Assembly (NCBI GenBank): GCA_903934195.1
Contig: CAIZMV010000038.1
Coordinates: 1 to 5,349, forward strand
Source: an uncultured Acidimicrobiaceae bacterium
GTDB lineage: Bacteria > Actinomycetota > Acidimicrobiia > Acidimicrobiales > Ilumatobacteraceae
Reading direction: 5' to 3'
DNA: 5,349 nucleotides
Below the pieces are notes generated by a model, which made no database searches, had not been told where the DNA came from, and saw nothing but the letters and a program-made list of their open reading frames with translations. Shown piece by piece: positions 1 through 5,349 of this stretch (the stretch's first letter is position 1; each line of letters opens with the position of its first letter). The translations under genes were made by a program, and so were the position numbers.

Positions 1-98
1 ACCTCGGTACCGTCTTCGACGTGCAAGAGCTCAAGCTGGACCTTTTGGCCCTGAGAGACTTTTTCTTGTTTGCCACCTGAGGCGATTACTGCGTACAT
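1..98 (-). CDS. rplU: 50S ribosomal protein L21, N-terminal fragment (runs off the window)
   Basis: This is the first 32 codons of L21, a structural protein of the large ribosomal subunit that binds 23S rRNA. The reading frame starts at the ATG at 98-96 and gives MYAVIASGGKQEKVSQGQKV, followed by QLELLHVEDGTEV, and then leaves the window. The MYAV-x-x-SGGKQ-x-x-VS-x-G start is the family signature; E. coli L21 begins MYAVFQSGGKQHRVSEG. Neither the rest of the protein nor the expected downstream rpmA (L27) is visible. It lies 77 bp downstream of rne on the same strand, as in other actinobacteria. No good Shine-Dalgarno sequence precedes the ATG, so either the mRNA has a very short leader or initiation depends on other features. 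Identity is secure although the gene is partial. Confidence 0.95.
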   Translation of the reverse strand, partial: MYAVIASGGKQEKVSQGQKVQLELLHVEDGTE

Positions 99-108
99 AG
101 CGGGGTTA

Positions 109-137
109 AACCTATCTGCGGGTTGGGGTTACGACAA
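109..137 (-). promoter_or_regulatory. Possible rplU promoter, near-leaderless
   Basis: On the minus strand a TTGTCG box (137-132) is followed, after exactly 17 bp, by TAGGTT (114-109). These resemble the TTGACA and TAnnnT elements of housekeeping sigma factors; the TTG of the first box and the T, A and final T of the second match. The second box ends 10 nt before the rplU ATG, so a start site at normal distance would leave a leader of only a few bases. That would fit the absence of a Shine-Dalgarno sequence and the frequency of leaderless mRNAs in actinobacteria. Matches this short occur by chance, so this is a weak call. Confidence 0.3.
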
Positions 138-175
138 TCGCCGAACCAATGTTTTAGGGGGATTGGAGAAATTTC

Positions 176-1855
176 TTAGTTGAGAAGGCCGAAATCGACC
201 TTGAATCCGAGGCCAGCACATTCTGGGCACTCAATGGCAAAGGCCGTAGACAGGCCCTCCCCGATTCGTTTACGAGTCATCTCGACGAGTCCTAGTTCTG
301 AAATGTCAAAGACCTGGGTTCTGGTCTTGTCACGACTGAGGGCCTGACGGAAGGAATCGATGACCTTGCGGCGGTTGTCTTTGATCTCCATATCGATGAA
401 GTCAATAACAATGATTCCGCCAATGTCACGCAGACGCAACTGACGCGCCACTTCTTCGGCGGCCTCCAAGTTGTTCTGGAAAACCGTTTGTTCAAGATTC
501 GACGTTCCGACGTTCTTGCCGGTGTTCACGTCGATCACTGTGAGTGCTTCTGTGTGTTCGATAATCAATGAACCACCAGATGGCAACCACACCTTGCGGT
601 CTAACGCCTTATGCAGTTGCTCATGAATATGTTGTGTCTCGAACAAAGAAATCGGTTCAACTTCGCGGTCAAAGAATTCAATTCGATCTGCAAGTTCCGG
701 GTTGAAGGCAGACACGTAACCGTGAACTTCTTCGTACAGCGCCCAGTCGTCAATAAGCACACTGCGATATTCAGCGTTGAACTCTTCACGAATAGTGCGC
801 ACTGCAAGCTCTGGCTCGCGATACAACAACTCAGGGCCGGTTGATTTAGCCGCTGCTTCTTCAATCTTTGCCCACTCTTCAAGCAGACGAGTCATGTCGG
901 CTGTCAGTTCATGCTCTGTTGCGTGTTCTGCTGCAGTACGAACAATGACGCCATGATGTGCTGGCTTCACACGGTCAAGAATGTGGCGCAACCGACGACG
1001 TTCCGTATCGGCAAGACGCTTTGAGATGCCGTAGGTCTTTGAATTAGGAATCAACACCACGAATCGACCAGGAAGCGAAACTTCCTGAGTAAGGCGTGCG
1101 CCTTTTGCGCCGATGGGGTTCTTCGTAACTTGGCACAAAATCATTTGACGAGAACGCAAGATGTGCTCGATACGAGCAGTGTCCTTCGTTTCAACATCTT
1201 CCGGGTCGTATTGCACGTCACCGCGGTACAGAACAGCATTCTTTGGTGTTGAGATATCAACAAACGCTGCTTCCATTCCGGGAAGCACATTTTGTACGCG
1301 ACCGTGATAGATATTTCCGTGAATCTGACCCACATCATCTGACGGACGACTGACATAGTGCTCCATCAGGCTGCGGCCTTCCATGACCGCTACCTGGGTG
1401 ACTCCGTCACGAACTTGCACACACATTTGGTATCGGCCAACCGGACGACCATTGCGCTCACGACCTTTACGGCGTTCGATGATTTCAGCATCCACTTCTG
1501 GACCGCGCAGAACTGGCCCGCCACCTGAGCGAGATTTTCCGCGACCACCACGGCGGCGCTTCTTGTTGCCTGAAGACTCACCACTTGAATTAGCAGCTGG
1601 AGCTGGTGCAGCCGATGGACGGGTGTCGCCAATCTGTGGCTTGCGATTCGGGTCGGCTATTTGGCCAGCAGGGCGAGCACCCGGGCCTTTTGGAGCTGAT
1701 TCAGAACTGGCAGAGCCATCAGCTGACTTAGTGCGATTTTTCCCACCACGAGAACCACGACGGCGCTTCTTCGGACCTGATTGGCCCTCGCCTTGCGTGC
1801 TTCTCTGATCTGTGTAATCGGCTGTCGATTTATCGGCAGAACCGTTCGTGTCCAT
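176..1855 (-). CDS. rne: RNase E/G-family endoribonuclease, with a basic N-terminal extension and no small domain
   Basis: This single-strand-specific endoribonuclease of 559 residues cuts AU-rich RNA in rRNA/tRNA maturation and mRNA decay. Residues 1-120 are disordered and basic, with two KKRRRG patches (29-34, 98-103), and probably bind RNA. An S1-type domain follows at about 178-270 (GNIYHGRVQNVLPGMEAAFVD). The 5'-monophosphate sensor motif VRT is at 305-307, matching R169/T170 of E. coli RNase E. The DNase I-like catalytic core holds D442 and N444 (IDVN) and D485 (VIDFID), matching D303, N305 and D346. The zinc-link motif CPEC is at 543-546. The protein ends 13 residues later, so it lacks the small domain of E. 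coli RNase E/G and any C-terminal degradosome scaffold. The ATG at 1855 is supported by AGAAGGGA (1868-1861) at good spacing. It could equally be named rng; the actinobacterial position beside rplU and the N-terminal extension favour rne. Confidence 0.94.
   Translation of the reverse strand: MDTNGSADKSTADYTDQRSTQGEGQSGPKKRRRGSRGGKNRTKSADGSASSESAPKGPGARPAGQIADPNRKPQIGDTRPSAAPAPAANSSGESSGNKKRRRGGRGKSRSGGGPVLRGPEVDAEIIERRKGRERNGRPVGRYQMCVQVRDGVTQVAVMEGRSLMEHYVSRPSDDVGQIHGNIYHGRVQNVLPGMEAAFVDISTPKNAVLYRGDVQYDPEDVETKDTARIEHILRSRQMILCQVTKNPIGAKGARLTQEVSLPGRFVVLIPNSKTYGISKRLADTERRRLRHILDRVKPAHHGVIVRTAAEHATEHELTADMTRLLEEWAKIEEAAAKSTGPELLYREPELAVRTIREEFNAEYRSVLIDDWALYEEVHGYVSAFNPELADRIEFFDREVEPISLFETQHIHEQLHKALDRKVWLPSGGSLIIEHTEALTVIDVNTGKNVGTSNLEQTVFQNNLEAAEEVARQLRLRDIGGIIVIDFIDMEIKDNRRKVIDSFRQALSRDKTRTQVFDISELGLVEMTRKRIGEGLSTAFAIECPECAGLGFKVDFGLLN
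1547..1564 (-). repeat. Direct repeat copy 2 encoding the KKRRRG patch of RNase E
   Basis: These 18 bases match 1754-1771 at 17 of 18 positions, 207 bp (69 codons) apart and in the same frame. They encode the second KKRRRG patch (residues 98-103) in the disordered N-terminal tail of RNase E. The single difference is synonymous (CGT to CGC), so either a recent internal duplication or codon-level conservation could explain it. Confidence 0.6.
1754..1771 (-). repeat. Direct repeat copy 1 encoding the KKRRRG patch of RNase E
   Basis: This is the first of two near-identical 18-base units in the rne 5' coding region, encoding KKRRRG at residues 29-34. Each patch continues into a Gly/Arg/Lys/Ser-rich stretch (GSRGGKNRTKS here, GGRGKSRS in the other copy). 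This resembles RGG-type RNA-binding segments found in terminal tails of RNase E proteins. Confidence 0.6.
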
Positions 1856-1860
1856 GAAAT

Positions 1861-1868
1861 TCCCTTCT
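1861..1868 (-). promoter_or_regulatory. Ribosome binding site of rne
   Basis: The minus strand reads AGAAGGGA, then ATTTC, then the ATG at 1855. AAGG with flanking purines pairs with the 16S rRNA 3' end at a normal distance from the start. This supports the chosen start over the out-of-frame ATG at 1893. It is the clearest Shine-Dalgarno sequence in the window, which suggests rne is translated independently and not by coupling to rodA. Confidence 0.7.
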
Positions 1869-1873
1869 CACGT

Positions 1874-1889
1874 CGCGCAAACAAGCGCG
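1874..1889 (-). promoter_or_regulatory. Small GC hairpin just upstream of the rne RBS
   Basis: In the transcript, CGCGC (1889-1885) can pair perfectly with GCGCG (1878-1874) around a six-base TTGTTT loop. The hairpin ends 5 nt before the Shine-Dalgarno sequence, so it flanks the ribosome site without covering it. No T-tract follows, so it is not an intrinsic terminator. A five-pair stem is modest alone, but it sits directly after the larger stem-loop at 1896-1931. Confidence 0.45.
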
Positions 1890-1895
1890 CCATGC

Positions 1896-1931
1896 GGATC
1901 TGGCTGCTGCCATAGGTGGCGCAACCGATCC
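1896..1931 (-). promoter_or_regulatory. Long stem-loop in the rodA-rne leader, candidate RNA regulatory element
   Basis: The transcribed strand folds back on itself. The 5' arm GGATCGGTTGCGCCA (1931-1917) pairs with TGGC-A-GCAGCC-A-GATCC (1912-1896) around a CCTA loop (1916-1913). This gives 15 base pairs, one of them a T-G wobble, with two single bulged A residues. It lies 29 bp after the rodA stop and about 40 bp before the rne start. No T-run follows, so a simple intrinsic terminator is unlikely. Candidate roles are a processing site separating rodA from rne mRNA, or a leader structure through which RNase E controls its own mRNA, as known for the unrelated E. coli rne leader. The function is inferred from the fold and position only. 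Confidence 0.55.
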
Positions 1932-1960
1932 TCGGCCATTTCTAAGGATAGCCCCGTTAG

Positions 1961-3133
1961 TTACCTGAAGCGCCGCATATGAACGCTTTGGACCATGCCA
2001 ATCATGATGGCAAAGGCCACCGTGTGGGACCCGCCATAGGAAACAAAGGGCAATGGCACCCCCGAAACAGGCGTGATACCCATTGTCATACCGATGTTCT
2101 GGAACCCCTGCCACAAAATCATGGTGAAGACTCCGGCACAGAGCAGGGTGCCTAAACGGTCCTGGCACAGCTGCGCTGTCCGGTAAATCCGCCACAGGAC
2201 GACGCCAAATAACCCAAGTACTATGCCCCCGCCCAACATGCCGAACTGCTCACCAATTGCCGAAAAAATGAAGTCGGTCGACTGCACGGGGATAAACGAA
2301 CCGTTGGTTAGTGGCCCAGACAAGTAGCCCTTGCCCCAGAAGCCACCGGTTGAAACTGCACGCTTTGCAAAACGAACTTGCAGGATGAGTTGCTGCAAAC
2401 TGGCCGAATCAGAGTTCTGGTTCAAGAATCCCGTGATTCGACGCAACTGGTAATCCTTCACCAACCCAGAGACAACTCCTCCCACAGCAGAGAAAACCGC
2501 AATAGATGTAATCAAGGCGATGTACCGAAGACGGGCACCCGCCACGAGCAACACACCCATTGCTGAAGCGACGAGCACAGATGCTGAACCTAGGTCGGGT
2601 TCGATTCCGACAAGAAACACCGGAATACCAATGATGAAGAGAGCTTGAATGAATCTTTCATACGCAAGATCTTCTCCATCTTCTTCAGACAAAAACCCGC
2701 ACAAAAATAACAGTGATGTTGCTTTTGCCAACTCCGATGGCTGAACCGCAATTGGTCCGATATCGAAGGACAGGCGGGCACCACCTGTTACGGAACCTGC
2801 AACGAAAACCAGAACCAGTAATAGCAACGTGATTGCATAAAACATTTCAGCGTTGCCTCGCAATTGCACGTAGTCAATCCACATGACTACCACCATGACA
2901 ACGATGGCAATCAGAACGAAGACAATCTGCCGTTGAACGGTTTGAAAAGGGTCAACACCACGATTCATCAATTTCATTCGAGTCGCAGAATAAATGGCGA
3001 AGGCACCAATGATTGTTAAAGCGGCAACAGCTGACATCAAAATCCAATCGATGTTTCGGGTTGGGGCCGCAAAACCTCTTTTGATGTTGCCCAAGCCAGA
3101 GTCAGGCCGACGTGTAAACAATGTTCTGCTCAT
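1961..3133 (-). CDS. rodA: RodA, SEDS-family peptidoglycan glycosyltransferase of the elongasome
   Basis: This polytopic membrane protein of 390 residues (family FtsW/RodA/SpoVE) polymerises lipid II into glycan strands with its partner PBP2. After a basic cytoplasmic tail (1-27), about ten hydrophobic segments can be seen, near 29-49, 68-86, 99-115, 135-148, 160-178, 183-200, 203-224, 295-316, 327-344 and 367-386. Family motifs present are GGARLSF...QPSELAK (117-137), EPDLGSA (178-184, usually QPDLGTA), STDFIFSAIGE (285-295) with D287 at the catalytic Asp position (D262 in E. coli RodA), and the C-terminal QNIGMTMGITPVSGVPLPFV-SYGGS block (345-369). RodA rather than FtsW is favoured by its place directly after PBP2. 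Its ATG shares one base with the mrdA stop (TAATG), and only a weak GGTG lies upstream, so translation is probably coupled to mrdA. Confidence 0.95.
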   Translation of the reverse strand: MSRTLFTRRPDSGLGNIKRGFAAPTRNIDWILMSAVAALTIIGAFAIYSATRMKLMNRGVDPFQTVQRQIVFVLIAIVVMVVVMWIDYVQLRGNAEMFYAITLLLLVLVFVAGSVTGGARLSFDIGPIAVQPSELAKATSLLFLCGFLSEEDGEDLAYERFIQALFIIGIPVFLVGIEPDLGSASVLVASAMGVLLVAGARLRYIALITSIAVFSAVGGVVSGLVKDYQLRRITGFLNQNSDSASLQQLILQVRFAKRAVSTGGFWGKGYLSGPLTNGSFIPVQSTDFIFSAIGEQFGMLGGGIVLGLFGVVLWRIYRTAQLCQDRLGTLLCAGVFTMILWQGFQNIGMTMGITPVSGVPLPFVSYGGSHTVAFAIMIGMVQSVHMRRFR

Positions 3134-5298
3134 TAGTCACGCACCGAAGAACCAACGCCGACCAGACATAACGGGTTCGGCAATAACTGAGGCGACGCCA
3201 CCGCATAACTAGCGATGTCTAACGGGTCAGCAGGAACTGCCTTAGCTACAGTCGTTTTCCCGGCGAGTGCCGTGTACACACACTTCACAACCGGTGCTGC
3301 AGCTCGTGACCCGTACCCACTCTTTTCCAAATATGCAACAACCGAGTACGGCTGCTTCGGGTCTTTACTAAACGAGCCAAAGACAGACGAGTCATTCCAC
3401 GGTAGATTTCCAGCACCTTGCGCAGTGCCGGTCTTTCCCGCAATTGGCAGTGACTTTTTAGGGTACGAGCGGAACAATTTTTCGCCAGTAGTTGAGTGGT
3501 AGATATCAGAACGAACACCGGGACCATTGATAACGCGGGTCAATCCCTGAACAATAGGCTCAACGATTTCAGGTCGAGCACCGATGTCCCGAACAACTTG
3601 TGGTTCAGCGAAACTTTGCAACACTGTGCTCTTCGCAAGGTCTACACGACCTGATTTTCCGTTCGGAGTGCCGGGCGCCAAGATCGCATGCACAACTCGT
3701 GGTCTCATCACATAACCACCGTTCGCCAGGGTTCCGTACGCAACGGCTAACTGCAAAGGCGACGCCGATAACAAGCCTTGACCAATTGAAAACTGAACAT
3801 TGTCTCCGACATAGAAGCCCCTGCCCTCTTCTTTAGCAATAGCACCGCTAGCGGCAAGACGTTGCTTCAGAGATTTGTTCGGAATCGTACCAATGAACTC
3901 ATAGGGAAGATCTATCTCAGTCGGAGAACCGAACCCAAATAAGCGAACTTGTTCTTCAAGCACGGGCTTGTTTCCACGTTGCGTGAAGATCTGTTCGCCA
4001 ATTTTGTAAAAGAACACGTCAGATGAAACAGCGAGCGCGGTTACAACATTGATACGACCGTATTTACATGGCGCACCATTTCCACATACAGCGTTCTTGA
4101 AAACACACTTAACGTTCAACTGACAGCGGTCCTTAGGAATGCTCTCCAGTTTGTACGTTCCTTCATCTTTCAATGTGTATTTGGTTCCGCCAGCCAATTG
4201 ACCAGTGTTCAGCGCTGCATACGCCACAAATGGTTTGAAAGCAGAACCTAGGTTGTAGCGCCCAGAAATTGCTCGGTTTACCAAGATTGATTGGTCAGGG
4301 TCCTTTGTTACCGGGAACAATTCGCCAAACTTCTCAGAAGAGATTCCTGCGTTAAACCACCGGTTATCAAAGTTCGGATAGCTTGCCATCGCCACCACTT
4401 CACCTGTTTCATGATTCAACACAACAGTAGAGCCTGCTGGTGCTTTGTAATACGTGATCTCAGGGTATGCAGGGTCTGGCTGCCCAAAGGACAACACTGT
4501 CGGAGCCTCCGTACGTCGACGCACCATTAATTCGGTCTGAAGTGCTTGCTCCGTAAATTGCTGAATATCCAGATTGATTGACAACTGAAGGTCATTGCCG
4601 GGAATTGGTTCTTTACGTTCGATTAACCGAAGTATTCGACCACGCGAGTCCACCTCGTATTTCACATAGCCCGACTTACCACGCAGGGTCGACTCATAGG
4701 TTTGTTCAACACCGAACTGTCCGACGCGAGCGTCCGGGTCGTAACCGAGATTCTTGTAGTACGTGGTTTCTTCCGCGCGTATCGCGCCGAGAAACCCGAG
4801 GACATGACTTGCCATAGGTGCATACGGGTATTCGCGACGCCACGTCTCAATGATGTCGATGCCTGGATAATCCTCAGAACGTTCCCGCAGGAATATTGCT
4901 AAATCTTCTGAAACATCTTCTTTCAGAGGCACAGGTTGAAGCTGGTTGTACCTCTTGGAAACATAACGGTCTTCCAATTCCTCTACGGACATATTGAGAG
5001 CACCCGATAAACGATTCCACATTTGTTGGCGCGCTAACGGGCCTGAAATAACAGCTCGGTCGAGGGTAATGGTGAGTAACCGTTCGTTGTCAGCCATGAT
5101 GCGACCTTTAATGTCAAAAATACGGCCGCGCTCTGAAGTCAATTTCACAGTACGTGTCCGCACTTCTTGAACACGCTGTTCTAGACCGGGCGCATCGACT
5201 GCTTGTAAGAACCACAACCGAATGGTCAGTAACGAACCAAGCAGCATTGCGACGGTCGCAAGAATTGCTAATCGCGACATTCTGCTCTCACGTGGCAT
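3133..5298 (-). CDS. mrdA: Penicillin-binding protein 2 (class B transpeptidase of the elongasome)
   Basis: This D,D-transpeptidase of 721 residues cross-links peptidoglycan during side-wall growth and is the cognate partner of RodA. It has a single N-terminal membrane anchor (about 9-31) and a PBP-dimer/pedestal region (about 52-225) opening with ERGRIFDIKGRIMADN. The transpeptidase domain spans about 288-680. Its active-site motifs are S352-A-F-K355 (SxxK, nucleophile S352), S425-S-D427 (SxN position, in the SxD form) and K622-T-G624. Between the first two motifs lie four cysteines (C392, C398, C405, C411). It is longer than E. coli PBP2 (633 aa), partly through extra loops near 260-290 and 372-412 and a tail after 680. 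The ATG at 5298 overlaps the upstream stop (TAATG), with a weak GGTGG about 10 nt before it. An internal ATG (residue 7, 5280) is a less likely start. It should be a beta-lactam target. Confidence 0.95.
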   Translation of the reverse strand: MPRESRMSRLAILATVAMLLGSLLTIRLWFLQAVDAPGLEQRVQEVRTRTVKLTSERGRIFDIKGRIMADNERLLTITLDRAVISGPLARQQMWNRLSGALNMSVEELEDRYVSKRYNQLQPVPLKEDVSEDLAIFLRERSEDYPGIDIIETWRREYPYAPMASHVLGFLGAIRAEETTYYKNLGYDPDARVGQFGVEQTYESTLRGKSGYVKYEVDSRGRILRLIERKEPIPGNDLQLSINLDIQQFTEQALQTELMVRRRTEAPTVLSFGQPDPAYPEITYYKAPAGSTVVLNHETGEVVAMASYPNFDNRWFNAGISSEKFGELFPVTKDPDQSILVNRAISGRYNLGSAFKPFVAYAALNTGQLAGGTKYTLKDEGTYKLESIPKDRCQLNVKCVFKNAVCGNGAPCKYGRINVVTALAVSSDVFFYKIGEQIFTQRGNKPVLEEQVRLFGFGSPTEIDLPYEFIGTIPNKSLKQRLAASGAIAKEEGRGFYVGDNVQFSIGQGLLSASPLQLAVAYGTLANGGYVMRPRVVHAILAPGTPNGKSGRVDLAKSTVLQSFAEPQVVRDIGARPEIVEPIVQGLTRVINGPGVRSDIYHSTTGEKLFRSYPKKSLPIAGKTGTAQGAGNLPWNDSSVFGSFSKDPKQPYSVVAYLEKSGYGSRAAAPVVKCVYTALAGKTTVAKAVPADPLDIASYAVASPQLLPNPLCLVGVGSSVRD

Positions 5299-5349
5299 TA
5301 GCGAACAGCCACCGGTTCAGTGAGTGCCCATCGACACAATCTCTCTGCC
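5298..5349 (-). CDS. mreD: C-terminal end of an upstream gene, probably MreD
   Basis: An open frame enters from the window edge and ends AERLCRWALTEPVAVR-stop, with the TAA at 5300-5298 sharing its last base with the mrdA ATG. Sixteen residues are too few to identify a family by sequence. The assignment rests on context: mreD directly precedes mrdA in mreBCD-mrdA-rodA clusters. The same five-base TAATG overlap occurs at the mrdA-rodA junction, which supports a real coding end. MreD is a small integral membrane protein of the MreB-MreC-RodA-PBP2 complex. I am fairly sure that this is a gene end, less so of its name. Confidence 0.6.
   Translation of the reverse strand, partial: AERLCRWALTEPVAVR

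Noticed and set aside
146..166. Inverted repeat CCAAT/ATTGG between rne and rplU
   Set aside because: It has only five pairs around an 11-base loop and no T-tract. It is expected by chance and too weak to call a terminator.
1383..1808. Plus-strand ORF of 141 codons antisense to the rne 5' end
   Set aside because: It is opposite the Arg/Gly/Pro-rich coding tail of RNase E, whose codon bias keeps the reverse frame open. The product is low-complexity Pro/Arg sequence with no recognisable family and no ribosome site.
1861..1893. ATG at 1893 as an alternative upstream start for rne
   Set aside because: It lies 38 bp before the accepted ATG and so is out of frame, and it sits inside the leader between the two hairpins. 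The good Shine-Dalgarno sequence at 1861-1868 serves the ATG at 1855.
1874..1931. Intrinsic terminator after rodA
   Set aside because: The stems are strong enough, but neither is followed by a T-run on the transcribed strand. A structured leader or processing site fits better.
1830..2195. Minus-strand ORF of 121 codons overlapping the rodA end and the rne start
   Set aside because: It is a shifted frame of rodA that runs on through the gap. RodA motifs are intact in the true frame, and this translation is His/Cys/Arg-rich with no family features.
3215..3502. Plus-strand ORFs across mrdA, including this one and those near 3600-3836 and 4291-4902
   Set aside because: All lie opposite a complete PBP2 with intact motifs. 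They have no ribosome sites or recognisable products, and their lengths are normal for shadow frames.
5278..5280. Internal ATG (residue 7) as the mrdA start
   Set aside because: It cannot be excluded, since GAGAG lies just upstream. The first ATG forms the same TAATG overlap as the next junction, which makes it the better choice.
1..5349. A novel defence, toxin-antitoxin, mobile or biosynthetic system
   Set aside because: Coding density is filled by conserved housekeeping genes. There are no transposase, integrase, phage, CRISPR or unknown two-gene modules and no gene-sized empty stretch; the largest gap is 105 bp.

Overview
The window is a compact, entirely minus-strand gene cluster joining the rod-shape (elongasome) genes to an RNase E/G gene and a ribosomal protein gene. 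In transcription order, from high to low coordinates, it holds: the last 16 codons of a gene that is probably mreD (5298-5349); mrdA, the class B transpeptidase PBP2 (3133-5298); rodA, the SEDS glycosyltransferase (1961-3133); a 105-bp structured gap; rne/rng, an RNase E/G-family endoribonuclease (176-1855); a 77-bp gap; and the first 32 codons of rplU, ribosomal protein L21 (1-98).

The order mreD-mrdA-rodA-rne-rplU is the arrangement I know from Actinomycetota, where Streptomyces has mreBCD-pbp2-rodA followed by rne-rplU-rpmA-obg. The RNase E carries a basic, disordered N-terminal extension, as actinobacterial enzymes do. Base composition looks near 50% GC by eye, low for soil actinomycetes. 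Together with the tight overlaps, this suggests a mid-GC actinobacterial lineage, perhaps an aquatic Acidimicrobiia-type organism. The phylum is fairly well supported; anything finer is a guess.

Functionally, RodA polymerises lipid II into glycan strands and PBP2 cross-links them. The two form one complex, and MreD is part of the membrane scaffold around it. Both upstream junctions share the same five-base stop/start overlap (TAATG), which suggests coupled translation of MreD, PBP2 and RodA. RNase E/G processes and decays RNA, and L21 starts the rplU-rpmA(-obg) group.

I found no mobile element, CRISPR array, tRNA or unknown defence-type system. Every long ORF beyond those listed is a shadow of a real gene. 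The points most worth a second look are: a well-formed stem-loop (15 pairs, two bulged A) plus a second small GC hairpin in the leader of rne, which could be a self-regulatory element; an RNase E/G that ends just after its zinc-link motif and so lacks the usual small domain; and a four-cysteine cluster in the PBP2 transpeptidase domain between the SxxK and SxN-type motifs.
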